From Gammaproteobacteria bacterium 42_54_T18 (GTDB lineage: Bacteria; Pseudomonadota; Gammaproteobacteria; Pseudomonadales; Ketobacteraceae), in assembly GCA_002163245.1 (NCBI GenBank), contig MAAL01000054.1:1-64000 (forward strand): a DNA stretch of 64,000 bases, written 5' to 3'. Positions 54,134 through 63,635 of this stretch are shown here, piece by piece (position 1 is the first letter of the stretch; the number at the start of each line of letters is the position of its first letter). The notes under the pieces were generated by a model. The model had not been told where the DNA came from. It was given only the letters and a program-made list of their open reading frames with translations, and made no database searches. The position numbers and the translations under genes are program-made.

Positions 54134-55294
54134 TTAATGAATTTTTTTGTTATTACCCTTGTTGTTATTCTTTGATGCGTATCGCTGGAGGCCTTTGAGC
54201 ATAGATTGGCCTTCTCCGATAGGCCTGTTCATTAGGCTTTCCATCCTTTCGGATATGGTATTTTGATCTTTCTCTGGTGATAATAAGAGCGTTTGTGCAA
54301 AATGAGCTGAAATGCACATAGGATCAAGTCTTAAAGCAATTTTAATTGAGCGCTCAGCTTCTTCCCTTTGGTTTTCGAGAATTTGAACAACGGCAAGTGT
54401 GCCGTGGTTTTCAGAAAATGTTCTGTCTTTTTCCATTGCGGCATTCAGCGCTTCCTTTGCGTCCGGTATATTTTTCTTGAGGATTCTCAGCCATGCGAGA
54501 GTGTTCCATGTACCAAGGTGGTTTGGCATAAATGTGGTGGCGGTAACCAGGTGTTCCTCACCAATATCCATTTCTTGGTTAAGTAATGCCGCTAGCCCCA
54601 TGCCAAGCCAGGCTCTACCATCCTTCGGTTGTATGTCGAGTATCTTTTGAAAATTACCTTTTGCTTTATCTGCATCGAAGTCTTCCAATGCTAAGTGACC
54701 AATGGTAGAAAATGACTCTGTATTTTTGGCGGTATTTTTCTGGGCTTTTTGTGCAAAGTGCAGTGCTTGAGCTCGATCGTCCAAATCTAAGAAAAGAAGC
54801 GAAATAACACCGTTGAGATCGCCATTGTCAGGTTCTTGTTCAAGGAGGGCCATTGCTAAGCTGAGGGCCTCATCCAAATCTCCTGCGTGATGTTTGAGGC
54901 GAACGATTAAGAGGTCGCCAGCAAAAAAGTGCTGAGTCGGTTGTTGGGTTGATTCAGTCATGATATCGAGGGCTTCTTGCATTTCACCTGTCATGGAGAG
55001 GCAAAGAGCAAGGTTATAACGAATGCCTGTATTCTCTATACCTGACTTTAATAGAGATTGCAGTATGTCCTTTGCTGGCTCATATTGCGCTTCAGCTATG
55101 TGGAGTGTGCTGCGTTGGAATAACAAGCGGGCATCATCAGCTTTTACATCAAGGCCTTGTGAAAGCAGAGCATGGGCCTTTGGTAGGGGGCCTATTTGTA
55201 AATAAATATCTACGGCATCGGCAATGAGGTTGATGTTGTTTGGATCAACATCTAAATAGGACAATAGCTGTTGAAGTCGCGCTTGTGATTCCAT
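54134..55294 (-). CDS. Large TPR-repeat protein
   Basis: A 386-residue protein made mostly of tetratricopeptide-type repeats, with repeated hairpins such as ALALSMTGEMQEALDIM-like and AWLGMGLAALLNQEMDIGEEHLVTA units and FSTIGHLALEDFDADKAKGNFQKIL. No signal peptide or membrane segment, so cytoplasmic. The last codons are basic and Asn-rich. It is 16 nt after a second TPR gene and likely in one operon with it. Confidence 0.7.
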   Translation of the reverse strand: MESQARLQQLLSYLDVDPNNINLIADAVDIYLQIGPLPKAHALLSQGLDVKADDARLLFQRSTLHIAEAQYEPAKDILQSLLKSGIENTGIRYNLALCLSMTGEMQEALDIMTESTQQPTQHFFAGDLLIVRLKHHAGDLDEALSLAMALLEQEPDNGDLNGVISLLFLDLDDRAQALHFAQKAQKNTAKNTESFSTIGHLALEDFDADKAKGNFQKILDIQPKDGRAWLGMGLAALLNQEMDIGEEHLVTATTFMPNHLGTWNTLAWLRILKKNIPDAKEALNAAMEKDRTFSENHGTLAVVQILENQREEAERSIKIALRLDPMCISAHFAQTLLLSPEKDQNTISERMESLMNRPIGEGQSMLKGLQRYASKNNNKGNNKKIH

Positions 55295-55310
55295 GGATGT
55301 AAAGCCTGTG

Positions 55311-55838
55311 CTATTGGTAAAGTGATGAGAGTGCTTTGTCTTGAGTGTTATTTTTTTTGCCTTGACTTATATCATCAAGGATTTCTTTTGCTTTTCCAAA
55401 GTAGAGGTTGTCGGCAGGTGCGGATTGCAAGAGAACATTTAGATTGCGTGTGGCTTCATCTAGATGGTCTTGCTCTAATTGTGCTATTGCGCTGTAGTAA
55501 AGGCTAGGTGGATGTGTGGCATTTTGCTCTAGGAGTTGAGACCATATGCTGATGGCTTCTTCCTTATGGCCAGATTCAAGGTTAACCATACCCAGTTGAA
55601 ATAGTTCAGTCGTTGATTCTGGTGAAATCTCTAGATATTGAGTGTAAAGATCTTTTGCTTTGTTAAATAATTTTAGCTGTGCGTAGAGACGAGCGGCCAA
55701 GCCTTTCGCTTCAAGAGGACAGTCTTCTGAGATAAGTACTATTTTGATTTTTTCTAGCGCTAAATCAACTTTGTCGTGATCTAGGTCAAATTTTGCGAGT
55801 GCTACTAATTCTTCAGTGTCGAATTTTGCCAAATCCAT
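55311..55838 (-). CDS. TPR-repeat protein
   Basis: A 175-residue protein with about four TPR-like hairpins (LVALAKFDLDHDKVDLALEKIKIVL, ARLYAQLKLFNKAKDLYTQYLEISP, LFQLGMVNLESGHKEEAISIWSQLL, YYSAIAQLEQDHLDEATRNLNVLL). Its start overlaps the end of the upstream gene by 26 nt. Function unknown. Confidence 0.7.
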   Translation of the reverse strand: MDLAKFDTEELVALAKFDLDHDKVDLALEKIKIVLISEDCPLEAKGLAARLYAQLKLFNKAKDLYTQYLEISPESTTELFQLGMVNLESGHKEEAISIWSQLLEQNATHPPSLYYSAIAQLEQDHLDEATRNLNVLLQSAPADNLYFGKAKEILDDISQGKKNNTQDKALSSLYQ

Positions 55839-56283
55839 CTTTTTTTGTCCTTTGATTATAAGTGATATCGGTTTCTATAAGGGTGAGTGGCAAATCATAA
55901 GTTACTTTCTTTATCGTATACACAGGTAAGCCTAGAAGATATTTTCCAACAACACTGAAACTATCACTACTCGCTTGAAGTACGCTGTCATAACCTTTGT
56001 TTGGATCATCATGTGTTAGTTGAGTAACCACAGCACCAATGAACCCTAAGGGTACTCCGACAATGAGGCCAATTGAACCGAATAAATTACCTCCAACGAT
56101 ATCTGCCCCTTCAACGAGCGGCCCTTCACCTTTAAAAGGCCTGTGTACTGTATTCCACGTCTTGCTATAGCCATTGTTGTCTGCAGTTTCCGTGACGTCA
56201 CTGTGTGCTGGTGACGATGCGCCAATAAAAAACGAAATTATAATGAAGTATGTGAAAATCGATTGGGAGAAGAAAGCTTTCAT
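55813..56283 (-). CDS. Exported protein of unknown function
   Basis: A 156-residue protein with a signal peptide (MKAFFSQSIFTYFIIISFFIGASSPAHS in the pieces MKAFFSQS and FIGASSPAHS, cleavage near HS|D) and a Gly-rich hydrophobic stretch (NLFGSIGLIVGVPLGFIGAVV) that could span a membrane. I recognise no family. It is first in the reverse-strand operon with two TPR genes. Confidence 0.55.
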   Translation of the reverse strand: MKAFFSQSIFTYFIIISFFIGASSPAHSDVTETADNNGYSKTWNTVHRPFKGEGPLVEGADIVGGNLFGSIGLIVGVPLGFIGAVVTQLTHDDPNKGYDSVLQASSDSFSVVGKYLLGLPVYTIKKVTYDLPLTLIETDITYNQRTKKDGFGKIRH

Positions 56284-56651
56284 CCGTGAACCTTATTGAT
56301 AACTTAGAATGCATACTAGTTTGCGGGCAGATATTACACAGGTGGCCTAGTTTAGTGAAGAAGCTTTTGAAAATATTTCTTATATATAATTCAAGGAATT
56401 GTAAACGATCACCTTTTGTTTCTTATTGTAACTGTCGTGTACATCACAAAAAAATTAATGTAATGTGCCCCGAAATTCAGGCTGACTATAAGTTGACCGA
56501 ACCAATTAACGAAGAAAATTTTAGAATAAATAGTAAATTAATATTGCTTGTTATCAACTTTAAATGCGCATCAAAACTTTTGACGTTGAATAAGAAAGTT
56601 AAAATTATAGAGCAATAATTACACTAAGTGCATTTGCTCAGGGAGGTCGTT
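56284..56651. other. AT-rich gap before the second flagellar cluster
   Basis: These 368 nt separate the reverse-strand exported-protein gene from the fliQ start. A forward open frame of 110 codons (56286-56618) has no recognisable motif, so I do not call it. The gap must hold promoters for both directions; I found no site with the sigma-54 GG-N10-GC spacing. Confidence 0.5.
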
Positions 56652-56924
56652 GTGAATACGGATTTGGCATTAGCAATGTCTCAAGAAATGTTGATGACCG
56701 CAGCAATGGTTGCGGCTCCGGTTTTAGGTGTTGCATTAATCGTCGGTCTTACGGTGAGTATTTTCCAAGTCGTTACACAAATCCAAGAAATGACCTTAAC
56801 TTTTGTGCCCAAAATATTAGCAGTTGTTGGTGTTTTTTTTGTTTGTGGCCCGTGGATGTTACAAACGTTAATGGCTTTTGCGACCCATATGATAACCAAT
56901 ATCCCCAATATTATTGGTCACTAA
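56652..56924 (+). CDS. fliQ: Flagellar export gate protein FliQ, second system
   Basis: A 90-residue protein with two membrane helices. I choose GTG 56652 because GGGAGG lies 5 nt before it; the longer frame from GTG 56628 includes that site. It keeps the family loop VGLTVSIFQVVTQIQEMTLTFVPKI. It differs from the polar FliQ, so this is a separate export gate. fliR follows with no gap. Confidence 0.9.
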   Translation: MNTDLALAMSQEMLMTAAMVAAPVLGVALIVGLTVSIFQVVTQIQEMTLTFVPKILAVVGVFFVCGPWMLQTLMAFATHMITNIPNIIGH

Positions 56925-57707
56925 ATGATTTTTCAGGGAGAGATTCAATGGATATATACAGTGATGTTAGTGGCCGTTAGGATGGCAATACTATTTTTTG
57001 CAACACCTCTTGATGGTTTCGGCAAAGTACCAACACAAATAAAGTTGTGGGTATCGGTAGCCTTGTCGGTGTTAGTGGTATCTACAATGGATGTAAATCT
57101 AATATATATCCCTAAAGATGTACTGTCATTCGGGATGATGGCAGCTTCAGAGTTAGTTGCAGGTTTGGTCATGGCCTTTGGCCTGTATGCCGCGTTTGGT
57201 ACGTTAATGGTCGCTGGCGGGATTTTGGATTATCAAACGGGTTTTGCAGCAGCGAATATATTTAATCCAGCTCTAAACACACAAAACCCTTTGTTAGGTA
57301 CTGTATTGTTGATGTTCGCGACAATGATTTTCTTTTTTATTGATGGACATCATATGGTTTTGCGCGCAATCGTCTTTTCTTATCAGATGATGCCAATAGG
57401 AAGCGGTGTGTTGGATATTAATTTTTCTTTAATCGTGGCTCAATTTGGCATGATGTTTACATTTGGGGTTGTACTTGCAGGGCCAGTTATCGCCGTACTT
57501 CTGATGCTTGACGGTGGAGCTGCAATTATGGCGAGAACAATGCCTCAAATGAATGTCTACTTTTTGTTTTTGCCGTTAAAGATTTTCGTTGGATTAACAT
57601 TGCTGGCAAGTATGTTGGCGTATATATCACCACTAATGAATGAAATTTTTAACAAAACGTTTCAGTTTTGGCATTTCACCTTCGCCGGTTTAGATAGGGG
57701 AGTGTAA
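56925..57707 (+). CDS. fliR: Flagellar export gate protein FliR, second system
   Basis: A 260-residue protein with about six membrane segments and FliR features: VRMAILFFATPLDGFGKVPTQIKLWVSVALS in order (FFATPL, KLWVSVALS), GGILDYQTGFAAANIFNP, and MPQMNVYFLFLPLKI. It is clearly diverged from the polar copy. No fliP precedes it in the window. Confidence 0.88.
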   Translation: MIFQGEIQWIYTVMLVAVRMAILFFATPLDGFGKVPTQIKLWVSVALSVLVVSTMDVNLIYIPKDVLSFGMMAASELVAGLVMAFGLYAAFGTLMVAGGILDYQTGFAAANIFNPALNTQNPLLGTVLLMFATMIFFFIDGHHMVLRAIVFSYQMMPIGSGVLDINFSLIVAQFGMMFTFGVVLAGPVIAVLLMLDGGAAIMARTMPQMNVYFLFLPLKIFVGLTLLASMLAYISPLMNEIFNKTFQFWHFTFAGLDRGV

Positions 57708-57709
57708 AA

Positions 57710-58822
57710 ATGTCGAGTGAAGAGCCTGATAAGCATGAAAAAACCGAACAGGCTTCCCCTTTCAAATTAGAGGAAGCTAAAAAGAAAGGTTCGGTTGCGA
57801 AAAGTCAAGAGGTTAATTCACTCATGGTGCTATCTGCAGTGTTACTTTTGTTGCTGGGATTAGGTAACGATATTGCGATAAATATGCTGAAGTTATGTCG
57901 CGATATGTTTCTTAGTATAAATCGAATGCAATTCTCTCCAGAGCAGGTGGCATGGCAATGTGGTGAGTGGGTAGTTAAAGGTTTGTTTGTAATAAGTCCT
58001 ATTGCGGCATTTATTATGGTTGTTGGCGTTTTGGCGAATATGATGCAGACAGGGCCCATTTTTTCGACGTTTCCATTGAAACCTGACTTGAAGAAGATAA
58101 ATCCAGTAAAAGGGTTTAAGAAACTGTTTTCGAAGAAAACATTGTTTGAAACGATTAAAAATATCATTAAGTTGACGTTGTTTTCGACAATACTGTACTT
58201 CACGATTGTTCAAAGCTTACCGGATTTAGTTGGGCTTTTTAACAGGCCCCCAAATTCGTATGTGCCATTTTTCATTTCCATTTTTAGTGGAGCGTTGTTT
58301 AAAATATTAATGGCAATACTACTTATAGCATTGATAGATTTTATTTTTGTGCGTTGGGAGTTTTCTAGCAATATGAAAATGACACGTAAAGAGGTAAAGG
58401 ATGAGGCAAAGCGTAGAGATGGCGATCCGTTAATAAAGTCAAAAAGAAGAGAGTTGGAAAAAGAGCTTAGAAAGCGTAGTGAGACAGCGCAAAATATACC
58501 AGGAGCTGATCTCATTATTACTAATCCTACACATTACGCTGTCGCGCTGAAATACGATCGTTCAACGATGTTAGCTCCAGTTGTTGTAGGTAAAGGGACG
58601 GGTAAGATGGCGTTGAAAATACGTGAAATCGCCTTTAGACATCGAGTTCCAGTCTTTGAATCCCCTAGTCTAACTCGAAAAATATATCGAAAAACAGCGG
58701 TGGAAGGTGCGATACCAGAAGATACCTATGTGTTAGTAGCAAAACTTTTACGAAAAGCGTATGAAAATAAAACACCAAATTCAAGAAACAAACAAAATGC
58801 TATGGGTAGTAGAAACACATGA
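57710..58822 (+). CDS. flhB: Flagellar export switch protein FlhB, second system
   Basis: A 370-residue protein with the EKTEQASPFKLEEAKKKGSVAKSQE start (in pieces EKTEQAS and EEAKKKG), four membrane segments and the autocleavage site N|PTH in ITNPTHYAVALKYD. The C-terminal domain is intact. flhA overlaps by 4 nt. Confidence 0.92.
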   Translation: MSSEEPDKHEKTEQASPFKLEEAKKKGSVAKSQEVNSLMVLSAVLLLLLGLGNDIAINMLKLCRDMFLSINRMQFSPEQVAWQCGEWVVKGLFVISPIAAFIMVVGVLANMMQTGPIFSTFPLKPDLKKINPVKGFKKLFSKKTLFETIKNIIKLTLFSTILYFTIVQSLPDLVGLFNRPPNSYVPFFISIFSGALFKILMAILLIALIDFIFVRWEFSSNMKMTRKEVKDEAKRRDGDPLIKSKRRELEKELRKRSETAQNIPGADLIITNPTHYAVALKYDRSTMLAPVVVGKGTGKMALKIREIAFRHRVPVFESPSLTRKIYRKTAVEGAIPEDTYVLVAKLLRKAYENKTPNSRNKQNAMGSRNT

Positions 58823-60981
58823 CGTCCAATGATTCATTGTTGAAACAGTTATTTGGAAGCAAAAGTGAAGTTGTATTAGTTACTGCAATGATAGGGATCC
58901 TATTGGTACTGTTTTCACCAATACCTGCATTTGTACTGGATTTCTTATTGATTATCAATTTTAGCTTTGGTCTGCTTGTACTATTACTGACGTTTTATAC
59001 GGATAAGCCGACGTCTTTTTCAACTTTTCCATCGTTGCTTTTGATTGCAACGTTGTTTCGCTTATCTCTAAATATTGCAGCGACACGATTAATATTATCT
59101 GACGGGGATGCTGGTGAAGTTATCAACGCAGTAGGAACTTATGTCGTAGGAGGTAACTATATTATCGGTTTGGTGGTATTCCTTATCCTAATCGTTGTTC
59201 AGTACGTTGTGGTTACAAGTGGGGCTCAGAGAGTTGCCGAAGTTGCGGCTCGATTTACGTTGGATAGCATGCCAGGAAAGCAGATGAGTATCGATGCCGA
59301 CCTTAATATGGGGTTAATCGATGAGAAAGAAGCCAAAGAACGACGTGAAAATATCGAGAAAGAAGCAAACTTCTACGGGTCAATGGATGGTGCAAGTAAG
59401 TTTGTAAAAGGTGACGCCATTGCAGGCATCATTATTATTCTAATTGACATTATTGGTGGTTTGACCATCGGCCTAGCTCAAAAAGGAATGGCTTGGGGGG
59501 ATGCACTGCATACTTACACATTGCTGACCGTAGGTGATGGTATCGTAACTCAGATACCAGCGCTGGTGATCTCTACAGCTACCGGTATTATCGTAACTCG
59601 TGCAGCAAGCGATGCAAAGTTTGGGGAAGAAGTTGCGCAACAAATTTCTAAATTTCCTAAAAGTTTGGTTATTGTTAGCATCGGCTTGCTGGGCTTGGCA
59701 TTTTTACCTGGAATGCCCGTGTTGCCTATACTTGTAATCTTTTTGGTGTTTGCAGCTTTAGCTTATTATGCATTGAGTCGCTCAGAAAAGGACGAAAGAG
59801 CTGGCGAAGATCTTGATGCAGAAACAGCCGATGAAGATGAGGATCTGTATAAAACAATACAGGTTGATCCTATTGAGATTTTTGTAGGTGATAACATAGC
59901 GGAGTGGATTGGGGATGAGAGCGGTGTCTTTATGGAAAAGATCAAAGCTTTTAGAAAACAATTCGCAATGGATATGGGGTATGTATTTCCCGCAATAAGA
60001 ATAAAGGAAGATTCTCGAAGTAATACTTGTGGATATGAAGTAAAGGTGTTTGGAGCCAAAGTGGCCTCAGGGGAGTTATACCGAGATAGAGTGATGGCGA
60101 TTTCTGCAGGCGAAGTAAAATCTAAAGTCGAGGGTATTGCGACAAAAGAACCATCCTATGGGCTTCCTGCTGTTTGGGTTGAGAAATCTAATGTAGAGGA
60201 TGCAAAAAGCAAAGGTTATACGATGGTTGATCCATTAACGGTAATGGTTACTCATTTTAGTGAAATTATAAAGAATCATACTGCCGAGTTGCTTACGCGC
60301 TCGGAGTGTGAAGGAATGATGACGCGTGTTCGAGAGTCGCAGCCGTCTTTACTTGAAGAGCTTATTCCAAATGTACTATCAATTACTGATATACAAAAGG
60401 TGCTACAAGCACTGCTAAATGAAAAGGTATCAATTCGTAATTTGGAAATGATACTAGAAACATTAGTTGATTGTGGCAAGCAAACTAAAGATCCTCAAGA
60501 ATTAGCAGAGTTAGTAAGAGGAAGCTTAGGGCGAATCATTTGCGAACAGCTCGTCGATAAAAATGGACAACTAAAAGTCCTTAGCTTGGAGCCCGCATTT
60601 GAGCAGGTTTTGCAAGCTGGCTTACGATCAACTGAGCATAAAACTACATTATTGGTTGACCCCGCTGTTACCGAACAGCTGTTTAAGCGGCTGAGTAAAT
60701 ATTGCGAATCCATGATGTCAGAAAATATTCGACCTGTTTTATTATCGTCCCCGGCGCTGCGGCGACATATAAGAAAACTAATTGAACGTATGATGCCTCA
60801 TTTACACGTGTTATCGCTGACAGAGATTCCTACATCGGCACACATTGTTTCATACGGTGTGGTGACGCTTGATAGAACGAAGATGAGTGCAGCACCCGCG
60901 ACTAATACTTTGTCACATTCAAGGAATGACGTGAAGAAAAGTAACCTACGAACAAAACAACTGGAAACTCAGGGGGAGTAA
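58819..60981 (+). CDS. flhA: Flagellar export gate protein FlhA, second system
   Basis: A 720-residue protein. Conserved segments are RFTLDSMPGKQMSIDADLNMGLID in the pieces RFTLDSMPGKQM and SIDADLNMG, GSMDGASKFVKGDAIAGI and VGDGIVTQIPALVIS. The C-terminal cytoplasmic domain is complete. It is about the same length as polar FlhA (708) but differs throughout, consistent with two distinct flagella. It ends next to flgF. Confidence 0.93.
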   Translation: MTSNDSLLKQLFGSKSEVVLVTAMIGILLVLFSPIPAFVLDFLLIINFSFGLLVLLLTFYTDKPTSFSTFPSLLLIATLFRLSLNIAATRLILSDGDAGEVINAVGTYVVGGNYIIGLVVFLILIVVQYVVVTSGAQRVAEVAARFTLDSMPGKQMSIDADLNMGLIDEKEAKERRENIEKEANFYGSMDGASKFVKGDAIAGIIIILIDIIGGLTIGLAQKGMAWGDALHTYTLLTVGDGIVTQIPALVISTATGIIVTRAASDAKFGEEVAQQISKFPKSLVIVSIGLLGLAFLPGMPVLPILVIFLVFAALAYYALSRSEKDERAGEDLDAETADEDEDLYKTIQVDPIEIFVGDNIAEWIGDESGVFMEKIKAFRKQFAMDMGYVFPAIRIKEDSRSNTCGYEVKVFGAKVASGELYRDRVMAISAGEVKSKVEGIATKEPSYGLPAVWVEKSNVEDAKSKGYTMVDPLTVMVTHFSEIIKNHTAELLTRSECEGMMTRVRESQPSLLEELIPNVLSITDIQKVLQALLNEKVSIRNLEMILETLVDCGKQTKDPQELAELVRGSLGRIICEQLVDKNGQLKVLSLEPAFEQVLQAGLRSTEHKTTLLVDPAVTEQLFKRLSKYCESMMSENIRPVLLSSPALRRHIRKLIERMMPHLHVLSLTEIPTSAHIVSYGVVTLDRTKMSAAPATNTLSHSRNDVKKSNLRTKQLETQGE

Positions 60982-61713
60982 ATGACTGATATTATGGCGA
61001 TAGTGAATCAAACGATGAATGCTGATTCAGAGCGTTTACGCTCGTTGAGTCAAAATTTGGCAAACGTAAATACAGAAGGGTATAAGCGTGAAGTGGTAAC
61101 GCAACGCTTTGACCGTTTGGTGTCACAGGATGGGATCGCCGGTAAAGGTTCGAATGGTTTAAGAGTTGGTTCATTGAATCCGAGTGTTACTTATGACTTG
61201 TCGCAGGGGGCACTGAAGCAGACTGGGCAATCTATGGATATTGCCTTAAATGGCACAGGTTTTTTACAGGTTACAAAGGATGGTAATACATATTTTACAC
61301 GTAAGGGGCATTTGGCAATAAATGCACAGGGCGTTTTGTCGTTGACTAGTGGCGAGCAAGTATCGGCTAGTAGTGGTGAGTTAAGGTTGGATGGAACGGA
61401 TATTAATATCGACGCAAAAGGGCAGCTAAGCCAGGGCGGATCAAATCTTGGGCAGCTGGATGTCGTACACTTCGAAGATGCCCGTCAACTGCATTATATT
61501 GGCAGTGGTCTTTTTGATATAGGTAGTGCAAGTGTATCGAGCGAGGGGAATACAGGGGTACAACAAGGCTTTGTTGAGACTTCAAATGTTGATTCACTGG
61601 CAGAAATGACGGCCTTGATAGAAGCTACGCGACATTTTGAAGCGTCCAGTCAAGTATTAAAAGGTTATGATTCAATGTTGGATTCAGCAATTAATACATT
61701 AGCTGATTTTTAA
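60982..61713 (+). CDS. flgF: Flagellar proximal rod protein FlgF, second system
   Basis: A 243-residue rod protein. The N-terminal rod motif NLANVNTEGYKRE (about residues 26-38), the GTGFLQVTKDGNTYFTRKGHLAIN core and the C-terminal GFVETSNVDSLAEMTALIEATRHFEASSQVLKGYD coiled segment are present in order. It starts directly after the flhA stop codon. Confidence 0.88.
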   Translation: MTDIMAIVNQTMNADSERLRSLSQNLANVNTEGYKREVVTQRFDRLVSQDGIAGKGSNGLRVGSLNPSVTYDLSQGALKQTGQSMDIALNGTGFLQVTKDGNTYFTRKGHLAINAQGVLSLTSGEQVSASSGELRLDGTDINIDAKGQLSQGGSNLGQLDVVHFEDARQLHYIGSGLFDIGSASVSSEGNTGVQQGFVETSNVDSLAEMTALIEATRHFEASSQVLKGYDSMLDSAINTLADF

Positions 61714-61774
61714 TATTTGCATTTAGATCTATAGCCTTACTAGTTTAGAAATCGATAATTAATAAATTAAGGGA

Positions 61775-62560
61775 ATGAGTATGTTTGATGCACTCTATAT
61801 TGCTGTTACCGGAATGCAGTCTGAAAAAACGTTAATTGATAATATTTCAAATAATTTAGCAAATTTAAATACCCCAGGATTTAAAAAAACCAGGGTTGAA
61901 TTTACTGATTTAATGTATGCAGATTCAAGCAATTCGACATCAGATATTGCCAAGCTCGACTCAGAAGTGAAAATGGGTATGGGAGCTTCAATAACATCGG
62001 TGAATCGAGATTTTTCAGAAGGGGACTTAAAGGCAACTGAAAATCCAATGGATCTTGCAATTAACGGTGAAGGTTTTTTTGAGGTTGAGTTAGGAAACGG
62101 TGAGTATGCCTATACTCGTATTGGATCTTTACGTTTGATGGATGACGGTTTCCTTTCCACCGTTGCTGGTAAGCGGTTATCAGCAAATATCAATGTTCCA
62201 TTAGAAACTACTCAGCTAATCGTGAATAAAGATGGGTTGGTTCAAGCAAAAATTGCTGATGAGGATGCCCCTATTGAATTAGGCCAATTGGACGTTGTTA
62301 AGTTTCCAAATCAACAAGACCTAGACGCAATTGGTAATGGCATGTACTTGGCGAATGAAAAGTCGGGCGGAGCGTTATACTCTCAACCTGGTGAAAATGG
62401 TGCTGGCCAGTTGGTGCAGGGGTTTATTGAAACGTCTAATGTGGATCTAGTGCAAGAAATGATTAGCTTGGTAGTGGCTCAACGAGCTTATGAAGTGAGT
62501 TCGCAAATTATTCGTGCTTCTGATGAAATGTTGAAAATTACCAATAATTTGCGTAGCTAG
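61775..62560 (+). CDS. flgG: Flagellar distal rod protein FlgG, second system
   Basis: A 261-residue distal rod protein: NISNNLANLNTPGFKKTRVEF near the start, LAINGEGFFEVEL core, and a C-terminal GFIETSNVDLVQEMISLVVAQRAYEVSSQIIRASDEML, all family features. Ribosome-binding site AAGGGA precedes the ATG. It is 61 nt after flgF. Confidence 0.93.
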   Translation: MSMFDALYIAVTGMQSEKTLIDNISNNLANLNTPGFKKTRVEFTDLMYADSSNSTSDIAKLDSEVKMGMGASITSVNRDFSEGDLKATENPMDLAINGEGFFEVELGNGEYAYTRIGSLRLMDDGFLSTVAGKRLSANINVPLETTQLIVNKDGLVQAKIADEDAPIELGQLDVVKFPNQQDLDAIGNGMYLANEKSGGALYSQPGENGAGQLVQGFIETSNVDLVQEMISLVVAQRAYEVSSQIIRASDEMLKITNNLRS

Positions 62561-62573
62561 CGATAAAGTTCTC

Positions 62574-63590
62574 ATGAATTTTTTGATTCGATGCCATTTT
62601 TTTTGGGGTGTGTTGCTGTTATCAGTAACAGCAGCGATACCTGCTTCTGAAATGGAGACTTCGATTGAAAAAGAAGCGATAACATTACAGGTTTATCCAA
62701 AGATTACATGGGAAAAAACAACGTTACCTTTATCAGTATTAGCAACAATATATGCAGAAAAATCTTCAAGAGAATATCTTGAGGGAGTAGATGTAGATAT
62801 ATCTACTCTAAAAAAAGCAACAGAAACAGGTAAAAAAATAAACTTACGAATGATTAGTGATGTATTGACAGCCAAGCTTTCTGGACTTGGGTATACGGCT
62901 AATGTAGTAGGCCCAGAAAACATAATGTTGCAAAAGCGACTTGATCCTGCGGATAGTGAACGGATAATTGATATTGCACAGAAAGCGCTTTTTGATGTGT
63001 TAAATGAACAGTTTGATGTGGTAAAGCTTGTACCCACGTTAAAATCTGTAAACGGATATAGCGTGATACCAGGTGATATGTTGCGAGTTAAACAAATAGA
63101 TTTCGTAAAAAATATCGCAAAGCTAATGGTAGTGTGGGTCGACGTAATTCGAGCAGGAGATCTTATTAATAGCATACCAGTGGGTTTCGCTGTTAAAGCG
63201 TACAAGGATGTACAGTTGCTTGCTAGGGATCTAAAAAAGCATCAGGTTATCGGGTTTTCTGATCTTACGAGTGTTTCTGTTGATGTGGCAGGTTTAAAAA
63301 ATAATGCAGTTTACAACCATCAAATGCTATTGGGCAGCATTACGAAGCGCAGGCTCATTAAGGGGCGAGTACTTAAATTAAGCGACGTTCTTCCAGCTCC
63401 AGATGTGGTGAAAGGTGAGGTTGTAAATGTTGTATCGAAGGTAGGTATTATCAGTATTACAGGTAGAGCATTAGCACTGTCTCACGGGTATAGGGGGCAA
63501 ATGATTGTGGTTATGAATGAGCAAAGCGGTATGACCTATAACGCATTTGTTTCTGGAAAAGGCCTGTTGCGTGTGGGCGATAAAGGTTAG
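62574..63590 (+). CDS. flgA: Flagellar P-ring chaperone FlgA, second system, long form
   Basis: A 338-residue exported protein (signal peptide to about residue 25, AAIPA|SEM). The C-terminal half matches FlgA, with the SAF-type segments DLINSIPVGFAVKAYKDVQLLARDLKKHQVIGFSDLT and KGRVLKLSDVLPAPDVVKGEVVNVVSKVGIISITGRALA and a GLLRVGDKG end. It is about 100 residues longer than typical FlgA (about 220), the extra length lying before the SAF region. The gene lies between flgG and flgH. Confidence 0.75.
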   Translation: MNFLIRCHFFWGVLLLSVTAAIPASEMETSIEKEAITLQVYPKITWEKTTLPLSVLATIYAEKSSREYLEGVDVDISTLKKATETGKKINLRMISDVLTAKLSGLGYTANVVGPENIMLQKRLDPADSERIIDIAQKALFDVLNEQFDVVKLVPTLKSVNGYSVIPGDMLRVKQIDFVKNIAKLMVVWVDVIRAGDLINSIPVGFAVKAYKDVQLLARDLKKHQVIGFSDLTSVSVDVAGLKNNAVYNHQMLLGSITKRRLIKGRVLKLSDVLPAPDVVKGEVVNVVSKVGIISITGRALALSHGYRGQMIVVMNEQSGMTYNAFVSGKGLLRVGDKG

Positions 63591-63635
63591 ATCGATGAAA
63601 AGGCAATGCAAATGATATTGGGGAATAGGATAACA

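Noticed and set aside
56286-56618. 110-codon forward open frame before the second fliQ
   Set aside because: Very AT-rich, no motif and no ribosome-binding site; more likely promoter region.
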